Source: Crotalaria pallida (taxonomy: Eukaryota; Streptophyta; Magnoliopsida; Fabales; Fabaceae). Taken from it: a stretch of DNA of 64,000 bases. The notes below the pieces were generated by a model. The model had not been told where the DNA came from and did not search any database. It saw only the letters and a list, made by a program, of their open reading frames with translations. Below, piece by piece: positions 22,332 through 34,747 of this stretch. The DNA lies in assembly GCA_037953625.1 (NCBI GenBank), contig CM075652.1:54491501-54555500 (forward strand), in the 5' to 3' direction. Every line of letters starts with the position of its first letter. Within the stretch, counting starts at the first letter, position 1. The position numbers and the translations under genes were made by a program.

Positions 22332-23052
22332 CAGGCCCGGCCCTGGGGGTGGGCAATGAGGGCCGCCGCCTAGGGCCCAAAAATTTTAGGGGCCCCATAA
22401 ATTTTTCTAATAGTACTTATACTTCAAAAAAAAATTTAATGGTTGCATATTTTTTATTTTTCAATTATTAATAGTTTAGCATAATATTTTAATTTATTTT
22501 TTTTATTTGCTCATTTGACTTATAAATAGGTTAATTTATGAACTTTATTTTTATAACTTACTCCCTTTGTCCCTAAATATAACATCATTTTTGAGAATTT
22601 TATTTTGTCCTTATTTATAAGACCTAATACAAATTTTCAATGACAATTAGGTACTTTTTTCCACAAACACTCATATTCTCTCAACAATTTTTAGATTCTC
22701 AATAACACTTATAAATATAGTTTTGGAAAAAAAAAACATATCAAATATTCACATTTTCAATACAATTAACTAAATTAACCAACTTTAGTAATGAACGAGA
22801 ATTCAACCAAAATGATATTATATACAAAGACGGAAGAGTAACATGAAAACAATTTAGTTACCTATTTAATTAATAAATTTTTTTAATTTCAATTCTATTT
22901 TATATAATACCTATTTTTATTATTGATTGTTATCATTGTTTTAATTAATTAAATATATATATATAGTGTTTTAATTGATTTAATTTTAATTTTTTTAATA
23001 GGGCCCAAAAAAATTTCGCCCTAGGGCCCAAGATAGGTTAGGACCGGGCCTG
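22332..23052. mobile_element. hAT non-autonomous element, perfect 8-bp target duplication
   Basis: Terminal inverted repeats CAGGCCCGGCCCT (left) and the complement of CAGGCCCGGTCCT (right) differ at one base. AGTGACAC flanks both sides exactly (22324-22331 and 23053-23060), the hAT hallmark. The subterminal regions are rich in GGGCCC words. There is no transposase. A MITE (22559-22840) lies inside. Confidence 0.93.
22559..22840. mobile_element. Stowaway/mariner-like MITE inside hAT element
   Basis: TACTCCCTTTGTCCCTAAAT (left) and the complement of TACTCTTCCGTCTTTGTATA (right) form terminal inverted repeats with TA at the ends. It splits the hAT interior. Confidence 0.75.
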
Positions 23053-23104
23053 AGTGACACATGTCACTTTTTTTTTTAAATGACGTAGGTTAATTTTATA
23101 AACA

Positions 23105-24004
23105 TAAAAATCACTTTTGTTGTTTAAGTATAAGATCCCTGAATTTATGCGTTTGTCAATGAAACTATCTTGAGGAATTTTCACTTAGACATCTGAATAT
23201 ACCTTGCAAAATTTAGTCTCTTGTTGATCGTTGATCGGATAAGATGGTATTGCGAGAAACTAAACAAAAAAAATTGGAGAACCAGTATCTCTAATTTCGT
23301 TGAAAGATTTAAAATCAATTCGTATTTAACATTGTTTCAGTATTCAGTGACTATTTCGGAGATAATTTAATTTCAAATATAAATTAATGAATAAATTATC
23401 AAGTTAGTCATTGAAAAACAATTGTAACCAAGTTAAGCTATCAAAGAAAATGATAACTACCATAAGTCTTGAAGAATAGTCACTGCTGTGCGTTTGGTAT
23501 AGCTGGTAAAAATGAGATTATGATTATTTTTCTGTGATTATAATATGGTAAGACTATAATCTCTTAAAATTATAATCTGTTTATGTTTGAGTATATAATT
23601 GATGAAAAATGAAATTAAGCTAATCTGTTTTGTTTGAATAATGCGAAAAAGATTATTTTTTACTGAGTAAATCACAAAAAATGGTAGGGTATGATGTGAC
23701 AAGTGGTTAGTTAATATGATGAAGTGATATTGGTAGAATAGAATAATTTCATGGCTCTAAAAAAATAATCTTTCAAAAAATAATCTATAGCTACTATTAG
23801 GGAGCTTATAGATTTTGATTATTTTTTCAAGAATATAAGCTAAAATTATAATCTGTATTGCAAACAAACACATCAACTTATAATTATTTTTGAAAAATAA
23901 GCTAAAAAAATTAATTTAAGCTTAACCAAACATGCTTGGTTGATCTTGTTAGAGTGTTTTAGAATTAATAAGATATAACGAAATTTAAAAGCTACAAATA
24001 TATT
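23105..24004. other. AT-rich, nothing recognised
   Basis: No ORF or repeat family recognised. AAAAATAATC/GATTATTTT-type words recur at 23520-23900 in both orientations, possibly a decayed foldback element. Confidence 0.35.
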
Positions 24005-24020
24005 TGTGTTCCTTTATCAT

Positions 24021-24157
24021 TATTTTTTTGTGTACATTAATGGTATCCTTCAGCCGAAGACTAATCTCATCCTAAGCGTCTTTTCATACCCACGACAGGA
24101 TAGAACCCCTGATATCATGCTTAAGAAACCCAGTAATCTATCAGCTTTGTTGGTATA
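24021..24157 (-). mobile_element. tRNA-derived SINE with 16-bp target duplication
   Basis: Flanks TGTGTTCCTTTATCAT (24005-24020) and TGTGTTACTTTATCAT (24158-24173) match at 15 of 16 bases. The minus strand runs from ACCAACAAAGCTGATAG through a box-B-like GGGGTTCTATCCTG to a terminal A tract. The same family occurs at 37858-38008, where the box-A-like TGGCAGATAACTGAG is better preserved. Confidence 0.82.
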
Positions 24158-24173
24158 TGTGTTACTTTATCAT

Positions 24174-26334
24174 AAATTAATCAAATCATAGGTTTAATTA
24201 TTAACCTGTGTATAAAAAAATCTGTTAGCAGTGACAAAACACATTTTTTTAAAAAAAATTATGCTCATGGAAAAAAATTCGTGCGACAATTAGCTGCATC
24301 TAAATTTTCGTCGCATTAAATTGAGGGCAAATTATTCATTGTTGCTTTTAGCTTTGCCCGACAAAAGTTTATTGGGGGACCTGTCTTTACAAATATAAAA
24401 TGTACAACTGAATCTTACTAATCTTATGTAATGACCGAAAATATGCTATTGTATGTTTACGAAGCCTAATATGACATAGGTATTATAGGAAACAGATACA
24501 ATGATACAATTTTTTTTAAAATTCAAAATGTGATATGGTTTATGATATGTTATTATAAAATTATTTTAAAAAATATGTATATGCATGCAAAAAAAAGAGG
24601 TGTTAATATTTTTTTTATTTGCAATAACAACAATGATCATATTTAAAAATTAAATAAATTTATGATCATAAAAAAAACGAACATAGTTTCGTTTTTGGTT
24701 ATATCTTATAAATAAAAACTATATCCCCATTTTTATAGGGAATTCTTGAATAAACGAAGAGAGAAAATAAAACTTTGTAGATGAAGGGAAAATCGTGAGG
24801 ATTCGAAAGCAGAGAGTGGCATGGGTTATGTCTGTGATTTAGAAATTATGTTTTAAACGCTATTACAAAAAATGGATTGTTAAATTTAAAAAACAAATTT
24901 AAAAAGTATAAAAATAATAATTATTAAACAATCCAAAACAAAGTCAAAACAATTATTTTGGCCGTATAGAAAAAGTATCAGACAAGCATTGAAGAAGTAT
25001 CGAAAAAGTAATATGAACATGTTTTACAAAAATGATTAAAAAAATTGAAAGATATTTATGAGACATGTATCAGGAAATGTCACAGGTATATCGCAATGTG
25101 AGAATCTAAGCTTCATAATAGTATTGCAATGTGAGAATAACTTAGATTAATCTAGGCCTTTACATGAATAGATTCAACTTTTGTTTTAAATTTAAGGTTC
25201 AAGACTATCTTATTAGCTTGTTATAAGCTAAATTGTATAGTAACAAGATTCATAAAAATTGGTAGATAACTAAATTCTTAAATATGATGTCAGAAATTCG
25301 GTTTCGTTCATGTGTATGAAAAGACTTTACTAGTAGATCGAAAACTCATTTACGTGACCTTTATACCTCGAAAAAGATTAATCGTCCATTATCTGATGAA
25401 AAAATAAACCCTAGGAATATACCAAATAAAAAGAAAATAAATTAGGTGATCCTATATATCCTACTAAAGTGTGGTTTGTCTTACTCTAGTCTATTAAAGT
25501 ACTACCCCATTAAATAAGACTTATTAATAGGTAAAAGGCTTATACATGTAAATAGCTTAGTAAATTTCTCTCACACATACATTGATAAATAAGTCAACGG
25601 AACCAACGAGCACTTAGTTTGGGTAATACATGTTTACTTCCCCTTAAATTAACACCCATGTGGAGTCTTATGTATGGAGAAAATCCCCATTGCAATCTAA
25701 GCTCACTGCTCGGTTTGTTTTTTTTAAAGAAAGATCTAAACCCATTATATTGTTGTGGATATTTTTGCTAGTATAGGATCATCTCCTGTCAAGGATACTT
25801 ATGGTTAGACAAAAACTAAAAAAATGGTTTATAGGTAATAAAAATCCAGGTCACTAAACAAGTGTGTTTGATTGCTTAATAGGTCTGAGACCGAAATTCT
25901 AAGAATAGTTGTTAATAGTGGTGTCACAAAGCAATTTGCGACTACGACTGTATGCATCCCCACTTTGTTACCGCATAAGCAGTTATGACAAATTAAAACT
26001 TTGTCAGTAAATGTGGTTATCCTTACATAAATGTGAGCACTAAAGTGACCAAATTATTAGAATTAGCGGCTGCATGTTTCCGTAACTGTTTTCTGATTGC
26101 ATGCTTTGTGTCAAAATACATGGAATGTAGCCATATTAGTAGCTATTTCCATTCACCAATTATTGTAGGCCACCAAAATTCCATAGCTAATGTTGTCGCT
26201 AATTCCATCACTATTTCAGTTGCTAAGGCTATGTTGACCAAATTTTCTGCCGCAAAAAAAAAAGAAGAAGAAGAAGAAGAAGAAGAAGAAGAAGAAGAAA
26301 AATTTAGAGATGAAGCCATTGAGGTTTCCTGTTG
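24174..26334. other. AT-rich, mostly unassigned
   Basis: No coding region. 24220-24390 and 25910-26260 contain GTCGCTAATTCC/GTGCGACAATT-type words like CACTA subterminal repeats but without clear ends. A (GAA)n tract occupies 26262-26300. Confidence 0.35.
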
Positions 26335-26410
26335 TTTTTTTTTTTTATAAGCCAAAGTATATTATTAAGAGAGTACTAGAGGTACTCTAACCTCACATTA
26401 CAAGAGAAGT

Positions 26411-29400
26411 TTATGTATTCAAAATACATGTTGATGGACTATTACACCAATCAGAAAAAGAAGAATTTATCTTTCCTAAATTTGTAACCCAAATCCAGGA
26501 GCGAACCTTCATCATGTCCATCAACCCAACAGCATCAAAATGTCCTTCTCTAAAAATCACTAAGTTTCTCTGTAACCACACCGACCATAAGAAGACATGC
26601 CACAACAGTATACCAAGAACCTGCTTACGCCGCCGCTTATAATAATTATAGAAAACATTATAAGCACCTAACAAAGAAGAAGGGACTTGGATAGGTAGTT
26701 CAATCCAACACAGAAAACGCTGCCAATGATGTTGTATAATACTACATTCAAGAAATAAATGTTGTGTGGTCTCATCTTCTGCCTCACAGAAGACACAAGT
26801 AGAATTAACATTAACACCTCGTCTACCCAAATTTACTTTTGTGGGAAGCCTGTCAAGTAACAACTGCCAGGAGAAAGCCTTAACCTTTGCAGGCACTGTA
26901 GCTGTCCAGAAATCCTTGAATAAATGAATATACCCTGTTTCTAAATTACTCGCAGTACCACATCTGTGTTGTATCATTGCATAGCCATCCCGTGACGTAT
27001 AAATACCATCATTAGAGCCTTCCCAACGCCAAGAATCACTGACCTCTGGACACAAATTCTTTTGTCCTAACAAAGCCAATAACTCTTGGTACATCTCCGA
27101 CTCCCAAACAAAAAACTCCCGACGCCAGGAGAAATTCCACCGCTGCAATGTGTGATTGAAAACCTCAGCCACTTTCTTGTACCTATCATGCGACAAAAGA
27201 TATAGTCTTGGAAATAAATTTCTCAACAAATCTCCACCTATCCATACCTCATCCCAAAAAGAAGTATCCTCACCACTACCAATAACATGTTGTAGCCGGG
27301 ATCCAAACCAATCTCCAGTGACTAACGAATTACTAGTCTCACCTATAGCACATAAATGCTTCCACCACCATGAGGCCCTATCAAAATCTGAACCATGATC
27401 AGAAAATAAAGTAGCTGGTCTAAATTCACCATACCTGGCCCTCAAAATTTGCATCCATAAAGCATCATTAGAACAGAGCATCCGCCATCTCCATTTAGCT
27501 AGCAAAGCTAAATTAAACCATTCTAAGTTTTTGACACCAAGACCACCTTCTTCCTTCGGCCGACACACATCGGTCCAGCTAACCCAGCAGATTTTGTTTC
27601 TCTCGTCTGAGCCTCTCCATAAGAATCGTCTTTGCAATGCAACTAGAATACGATGAACCTTTTTGGGCATCTTGTAACATGAAAAATAGTATACCGGCAA
27701 GCTGTTTAGAATAGAATTAATTAGCACAATTCTTCCTCCTAGAGATAAATGCCTCCCTTTCCAATTTGCCAACTTGTTTGTAACAATGTTAATAACACGC
27801 TGCCAGCATCCCACTTTCCGAGGATCATCACCTACCGGTAACCCCAGATAAATAAAAGGAATATTCCCAATTTTGCAATTTAGAAAGGAGGAAGCTGAGT
27901 CCATAAAAGCCATATCACATTAACACCCATAATGCTACTTTATGAAAATTAACCTTTAGACCAGAAGTCAATTCATAAACATCTAAGAATTGACTTGATA
28001 GTCCAAAGATTTTTCCACGATGGTTCACCCACAAACACAGTGTCATCAGCATACTGAAGGAGAGATACGGCAGCTTCAGAAGTGCCAATCTGAAAAGGAT
28101 CATATTTGCCCTGCTGTATTGCCTGTCTGACCATACCTGTGAGACCCTCAGCAACAACCAAGAACAAAAAAGGAGCCAGTGGGTCACCCTGTTTCAAACC
28201 CCTTTTAATATTGACTTCACCTGTTGGACTACCATTCACCATAACAGAAAAGTTTCCAGAAAAAATACAGGCTCTTATCCAGCTACTCCATTTATTTGAG
28301 AAATTCAGCCTGCCTAACATGTAGTCCAAGAAATTCCAACTAACAGAATCATATGCTTTTTCAAAATCTACTTTAAAAATAAAACAGTTTTTCTTATACT
28401 TTCTAGCATAATCAACTATTTCATTCAAAATCACTACACCATCCACAATATATCTATTCGGAAGAAAAGCATATTGATTTTGTGAAATCAAAGGATCAAG
28501 AACCTGTTTTAGCCTAGCAGCAAGTACCTTAGATATCACCTTATACAAACTGCCAAGTAAAGAGATAGGGCGATAATCTGTGATCCTCTGTGGACAATCC
28601 TTCTTTGGAATGAGAGCAAGGAAATAGGCACCGAATCCCCTAGGCAGCCGAGAATTCTCATGAAATTCTGACATCATCATGCACACCTCACCCTTTACTA
28701 ACTCCCAAAACTGCTTATAAAATGTGAAGTTAAAACCATCTGGCCCCGGGCTCTTATTCCCATCACAAGACTTCACCGCAGCCTGAATTTCGTCCTCAGT
28801 GAAAGTAGTGACCAAAAAATCATTAGATGCAGTACTCAATTCAACAAACCGTACCCCATCAAGAACAGGCCTCATGAAATTTGTTTCCTCAAAAAAGCTT
28901 AAGTAATGCACCTGTATTACATTTTTTAAATCATTAACAGCTGTAACCCACTGCTCCCCCACCTTCAAAGCCCCTAGATAATTTCTTCTTCGCCTACTTT
29001 TGATACAGGCATGAAAAAAAGAGGTGTTAGCATCCCCTTCAGTAAGCCACCGTGTTCTAGACTTTTGCTGTAACAAACTATCTCTCTGATTAACCAAGTT
29101 CCACAAATTAGCCATACAACAGCGTCGTTGCTCAACCTCTTCCAGTGATAATGTTGAAATTTCGGCCTTGGCATCAAGCACACTCAATTCTTCCGTAAGC
29201 TTAGCTATCCGAGTATGAATATTACCAAAGACATCCTTGTTCCAGGCCTTAATATCCACCTTCAAAAGTTTCAATTTCTCCTTCAAACGAAAGGCTGACC
29301 ATCCCTCCACCTCATTATTCATCCATGAATTAGTTACCAACTGCTCAAAAGAAGGATCCAACAACCAACAATTATTAAAGCGGAATGGCTTAGGACCCCA

Positions 29401-30114
29401 ATCATAGTTTCCATGCTTCAAAATTAATGGACAGTGATTTGAAAAGTCTCTATCAAAAACCCACTGAGAAGCACTCCCCCACTCCTGCTCCCAAGCCGCT
29501 GACACCAGAAACCTATCAATACGACTCCAAGCTGAGCCATCCTTCTTAATCCAAGTAAATTTCTTACCATAGACAGGTGGATCAGTAAGATTCATATCAT
29601 CAATAAAATTATTGAACTCTGACATTTCTATGGGTGAGGATAAGAATCCATTGACTCCCTTTCTCTCAGAACTCCTTCTCACAGCATTAAAATCACCAAC
29701 TATACACCAAACACCATCCCCATGCAACATTCTCAACTCCCTCAAGTCATTCCAGAGTTTACGCTTCCCATCCAAAGAACATGGAGCATAAACATTAACA
29801 AAGAAGCAATTAACAGACTGATGCCATAATAAACAATTACCAAGAAAACCATCACCTGAGAAAGTAGATACCAGATGAAAAGCAGAATCATCCCACATAT
29901 TTATAAGTCCTCCTGCCAAACCATTAGAAGGGTGAAAACATGATCCATAACCTGCACCACCCCACAAAAAATCATAAGTCTGCCCGTCTACTATCTCAAG
30001 TTTGGTCTCTTGAAGTGCTAAGAACTGAATCCCCTCAGCGCGAACTAAAGAACTAATACGTTTTTTCTTCGCAACCCCACCTAGCCCCCTCACATTAAAG
30101 GACAAAATATTCAT
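26411..30114 (-). pseudogene. LINE ORF2: endonuclease, reverse transcriptase, zf-RVT
   Basis: The ATG at 30114 opens NILSFNVRGLGGVAKK. The N-terminal APE-type endonuclease shows LALQETKLE, CIVGDFNAVR, RIDRFLVS and FSNHCPL; most relatives have SDHCPL, so the catalytic-pair Asp appears as Asn. The RT follows: LIPKKDC, DYRPISLLGSLYKV, FKVDFEKAYDSVSW, GLKQGDPLAPFLF and the catalytic YADDTVFVG. Three frame changes lie close together (about 27975, 27939 and 27915: one gain and two losses). The last frame (27913-26411) carries YLGLPVG, GGRIVLINSILNSLPVYY, GGLGVKNLEWFNLALLAKW and the zf-RVT domain (AFSWQLLLDRLPTKVNL, CVFCEAEDETTQHLFLEC), ending with SFSDWCNSP. Endonuclease plus RT would nick DNA and prime reverse transcription at the target; this copy is inactive. 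Confidence 0.93.
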
Positions 30115-31455
30115 TTAACTAGAATATTTTCCCTCCTAGAAGCCGTAGCTTCCTTATCTCTTTTATCCATCTCCTTTAAACATGACAAGACCTCCTCATC
30201 CTCCCCCTGCAATGTTAAACCAACAGCCTTACCAATGCCTAACAGTTTAGCCGCAGCATCCTCCTTCTCTAAATTTCCTTTTTGCCTTATGACAACATTA
30301 CAATGCTCAATACCTGAGTCATGGATTGAAAGACCTGAGAGAGAGAGCTCTAGAGGTTTGACAGAAGTAACACCCTTTGGCTTCCTCCCCCTAAACTTTG
30401 ACGTTGTACCCTGCTGTGAGCTCCTTGGAATTGCTCCAGAACCTTGCAAAAACAGCAATGTTTTCATCCTCTTCGGTCGAAAGGACTTGACATCATTCTC
30501 AGCAAGCACCCCAACTCCACCCCTCTCCTCCTCATAGTGAACATTCACTAAATACAAACTATCCACCGCCATATCTCGCAAGTTCAATACCGAAACTGAA
30601 TCCACCTTGGCCTGCACCATATTACCCTCACAATCAAACTCTAGAGTATCATTAGCAACAAACGGAATCGTAGGGTCCTTTAAAGGTGCCAAGCACGAAT
30701 CATCCACCTGCAAGAAACTTTCATGAACAATTGAGTTGTTCCCTCCTTTACCACCACTACTACAGTTCTGGCCAGGCAAACTCTTCAAATTCTCCTCAAG
30801 CATTTATTCACTAATATCTCGCTCCCAATCATCATAATTAAGATCTTGTGCCACACCACACACATGTGACTGCTCTGAATCTGCATCAGAGTATTCAGTA
30901 CCAAAGTCAGTGTCCTTCATAGCCTCCTTTGGCACACCCCAATCCTCCTTATCAATAACACCTCCTTTAAAGACTTCCACCCCCATATCCTCCATTATAG
31001 TAATTTGAAAGAGCACATCATTTATTGATATAGGGAATGAAGAATGAATTTTCCTTACATTCAAATCCACCCTGACCATCACACGTGCAAAATCAAAACG
31101 TGAACGAAGGAGGGTGCTTTCGTCACATGATACATAGACCCCCACTCCTTCCACCAACCTACTAAAAACCTCTTGCTTCCATGCATGCACCGGCACCCCA
31201 TAACAACGTAACCACGTAACTCTCTCCAAACACTTCATAGAAGGCTCCCATGGCACTATATCAACGAACCATGTATCAAAAAGAGTTCTCAAATCGCTCC
31301 TCAGAACCTCAAAGTTCTCATCATCAGCAACCTTGATGAGAATTTTATTACCACCCATAGTATAGAAGGACAATGAATAACATCCAACGCCATTAAACTT
31401 ACTAGTAATCAGCCCGGGTTCATCTTGCTTCTTCAGCGTAGCCACAAAACTTTTC
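30111..31455 (-). pseudogene. LINE ORF1 (DUF4283-type RNA-binding protein)
   Basis: Minus-frame protein with the plant LINE DUF4283 signature (VPWEPSMKCLERVTWLRCYG, VPVHAWKQEVFSRLVEGVG), which is thought to bind element RNA. An in-frame TAA at 30804-30806 splits it into a 213-codon and a 230-codon part in the same frame; the second begins with ATG directly after the stop. The C-terminal half is acidic then Ser/Lys-rich, with no CCHC knuckle. The terminal TGA overlaps the ORF2 ATG as ATGA (30111-30114). Confidence 0.88.
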
Positions 31456-31679
31456 CTTATTATTAAAAAAAATAATAGAAACTAATTTACATATATTAAC
31501 CGTAAAATACCAAAAATTAAAAGTAAAGTAATTTCCATTAAACTCTTTAATCCCATTTAACATAAACTTATGTGACACCAACAATTACATATAAAAAAAA
31601 AGTGCACCAACAGTTTATCACAAACAAAAACATAAACATAAAAGACCGATATCTAAATATGATGGTTACCTTCAACATT

Positions 31680-33534
31680 GATGACACCATCGCCGTCATC
31701 ATCATCATCATCATCATCAGCGAGGCAAACACTATTCTCGGTGGTGCGCATGATGCTAACAGTCTCGTGCATTGTCATACTAAGGAAATCCAACACCACA
31801 TAAAGTGTAATATTGATATCATCAGTTTCCTTGTTTTTTCATTGAGTTCATGCTTAAGGCCTATACTAAGTCCTCAAGGTCGGTGATCTTCTCTACATAT
31901 TGTGAGGTAGTAGGCACGTAAGTGTGAAATGGAGTTGCATGTGTTTCTTTTATGTACTCATCACCCAACACACCTAAACCAAACAAATTACCACTATTAT
32001 AATATTGTTGCGACTTCCAACAACCTCTCAATAAATAGCGTCCTCAGAGGGTAATGAAGCACCCTCCTAAGTAGAAGTACCATTCGCAATCTCTAGAGCC
32101 TCCATACAACGACATTCTACCCTCTCCTGCATAATATAAGTACATATAAGTAACTATAAACATATATTCGAATAAGGAATGTAACATTAACTCAAGACCC
32201 TTGATTTACAATTTGTCGTCGCAACTTCTTCTAACTTGTTGCACATCCATCAACCATCCTCCTCCTTATTTATCCTACCTGACATTTCCAACCATTTGGG
32301 CCATTTCAAATTAATCATTTCTAACATATATATAAACTAGATTTAAAATATTGTCAATGGTAGGGTCAAACACAACCTCTAGTAAGTTACTCCCTCCATT
32401 TTATATATAGTGTTCATATAGTTTTTTCCTCTTGTTTTATATGTATTTTTCTTATACGAACCCAATACATAATTGATATTGATTTTCCAACTATTCCCTT
32501 ATTTATCACAGCCTCTTTCACCTCCATTTTTTTCCTCTCTTCAATGATGGTTATATATGGATATTATAGTCAAAATACTCCAAATTCTTATCTCATTTAA
32601 CAATTTCTTAAAATCCGTGCATAATCTTAAAACACACTATATATGACATTGATGGAGTATTTAATTTAATAGATTACATACTGTTAACATGTTATCAATC
32701 ATTATTTTCTATTTCTTCCTCTAATTCTGAGGTGGCGTACTAAGTTAATGTCATGTTTAATTCTTATATATTGCAATGGTAACAAAAGAGTGAACCATGG
32801 AACAATGATAATGTTTCTCATTGGTTCTACTTGCAAAAACAACCTCAACATTCACATTGATACGAAAACAATACAAACCTCACAACTTATGATTATTGGG
32901 ACGGAGTCCCATGCATGCACTCCCTTTACTGTGTAGGATGATGGTAAAACTAAACTTCTAACTTCTAATTTCTAATCAATACAAGGAATTATGGGAACAC
33001 TTCTTGATAATTATTGAACTAGTATAAAGGGCTAGCTCTACCTCAACTTGCCATCTTGTAAGCATGTTTGGTAGTAGTGGAAGAACATAGTGTACAAAGG
33101 TGTTCTGGTATTTGTAGCCCTATTATGTTACCGATGGCACTCCTCTTCAAGAAATCTATATCGATGGCCTAATAATATCTAAGAGATGCTAGGTCATTGG
33201 GCAGAAGCCATTTCACATTGTAGTTTCTACTTTGAATCTTGTTCATGCTATTATTTACTAACCGAGGCCCTTTATGTGCAAAAGCATCCTCTACAAAATC
33301 CTTAAATATAGGCAATCGTTTAAACTTAACTCGTATCATTAGAGTAATCAAATTGAAAATGACGATGATATTGACAATAACTTGAAATAGTTTCAACCAA
33401 ATCTCCCGTGTATTCTTAGGGTCTTCTGTCCAAGTGGACCATGGACCAGAATACCTTCCCTTGATAATGGCAAATATATCCTCTTCAACAATTGATGGAA
33501 AATAGCATACACAATATAGATCTTCAATTTTCAT
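31680..33534 (-). pseudogene. Transposase_24 (Ptta/En-Spm) gene remnant
   Basis: The minus ORF at 33534-33169 holds KGRYSGPWSTWTEDPKNTRE, like the GPWSTW block of plant Ptta/En-Spm-type transposase proteins (Pfam Transposase_24), followed by IWLKLFQ and a VEDAFAHKGPR stretch. Past a stop the same frame gives IDIDFLKRSAIGN at about 33150. Weaker pieces follow at 32330-32220 (KWPKWLEMSGRI) and 32140-31850, where a SLPSEDAIY-like text resembles the C-terminal region. An acidic end (D-rich, (ATC)n at 31695-31719) closes it. A MITE (32388-32659) interrupts it. Broken by stops; no catalytic claim is made. Confidence 0.55.
32388..32659. mobile_element. Stowaway/mariner-like MITE, family 2
   Basis: Ends TACTCCCTCCATTTTATATA and its imperfect complement (ATATATGACATTGATGGAGTA). 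The internal TATTTATCACAG and CTTAAAACACACTATATATG words are shared with 47947-48455 and 56931-57217. Confidence 0.8.
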
Positions 33535-34747
33535 TTAACAAGAAACCAACTTTGTTACATGACTTTAAATGTCTAATAAACTAATATAAGTGAATACATT
33601 GCCAAAGATGTTCAAGTTACATCCCAAAAATGCACATTATTCCAACTCATACAACAACAAATCATGAAAAGGATAGACTTGAAATTAGCATACTCATAGA
33701 AATTTTCAACCATTACTGTATCTACAAGGAAAATATTGCAATGGTTCAGTAGTCAAAATGTTGAAACCAACATTGCTAGGAAATAGAGTACTCACGTTCA
33801 TTTATAGTATGAAATCACCGAAAGCTTTTTTTTTCTCTCTCTCTTGGTTAAAAACACTAGAAAAATTTTACTTTTCATTACTTAATTCCTAATAGAAAAT
33901 ATTCTTTCAAACTTGTCACTTTCTTTTTAGACAAGATGAACCATTAACGCAAATGACCATCCAGAAGCCCATTACAACTTAATACTTGTTGTATTCCGGG
34001 GTCATCAACAATAATTAACTAGGAACAAATCGGAAACTTTTTTTTTGTTTTCAGATCCCTATTTCTCATTGTCTTTTCAATTTCTTATGTTATTTCTTTT
34101 ATGGTTTATTGTTTTGTTTTCATTTCGCATCTTTATTACGTTTGGGGTTAAAGTTTTCTAATTGATTTGGGTTAAGGTTTTCTTAATTTTTCAATTTAGG
34201 TAACTCGTAATTTGTTTGGAATGTAGGGGTTTTGAAGATACGGTTTTAATTTGGGTGTTTTATTATGCGGTTAATAAAGTACTCCTCCGTTCCTTAACTT
34301 TCGGCTTTTTTGGTTTGGGCACACATATTATTAAAGTGTTGATTATTGTATGTTTTGTATGTGTTTTGTCCAAAATATCCCTATTTAATCCTTATTGAAA
34401 ATGGTAGTAATATTTAATTTTTATTAGGAAATGTGTCCTTTAGTTAATGTATAGTGGTTTAAAAATGAGAGAGGTAATAAAAGTAGAATGAACGAGAAAT
34501 AAGAAATAAGATAAATGATTGAATAAAAGGTTAAATTTGGAAAGCAAAATACGTTTATGCATTGGAGTTGTAAAAGGATAAAAGATATGGAATGAAAAAA
34601 AAAGCCTAAAAGAAGCAAAAGGGATGACTAACTTTTTTAATTGTATTACTAATGCTTAGCTTCTATTAAAGGGATGCTAAGAAACATTCAGGATCAAGAA
34701 GAACGATTGGGAGGGATGAGAGTTAGAGAAACATATGATTGAGAGGC
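33535..34747. other. AT-rich, possible MITE at 34278-34627
   Basis: No coding signal. ACTCCTCCGTTCCTTAACTT near 34278 and GCCTAAAAGAAGCAAAAGGGA near 34605 are imperfect inverted repeats of the MITE type. Nothing else is recognised. Confidence 0.35.

Larger units (their letters stand above)
22014..23104. mobile_element. MITE, family 1, interrupted by nested elements
   Basis: Outer arms AATAGACTTACAAAATCAAC (left) and GTAGGTTAATTTTATAAAC (right) match the uninterrupted copy at 15621-15778. Removing the LINE tail (22046-22260) and the hAT element (22332-23052), each with one target duplication, restores a core that aligns with the reverse complement of that copy (TATGACATATGTAATTTATT.. and GACACATGTCACT). 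Confidence 0.75.
26335..31455 (-). mobile_element. L1-type LINE, nearly full length
   Basis: Minus-strand non-LTR retrotransposon with ORF1 (31455-30111), ORF2 (30114-26411), a short 3' UTR and a poly(A) seen as T12 at 26335-26346. ORF1 stays open to 31455 without an ATG and lacks the usual N-terminal RNA-recognition part, so the copy is probably 5' truncated near 31455. A clear target duplication was not found; only TTTCCT is shared by the two flanks. Confidence 0.92.

Noticed and set aside
26033..26355. ORFs on both strands with poly-Glu or poly-Ser
   Set aside because: They are translations of the (GAA)n microsatellite at 26262-26300 and have no family features.
26325..31815. Target duplication for the large LINE using GTTTCCT at 26326 and 31817
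   Set aside because: Transposase_24-like sequence occupies the space between 31680 and 31815, so the LINE cannot extend that far; the match is short.
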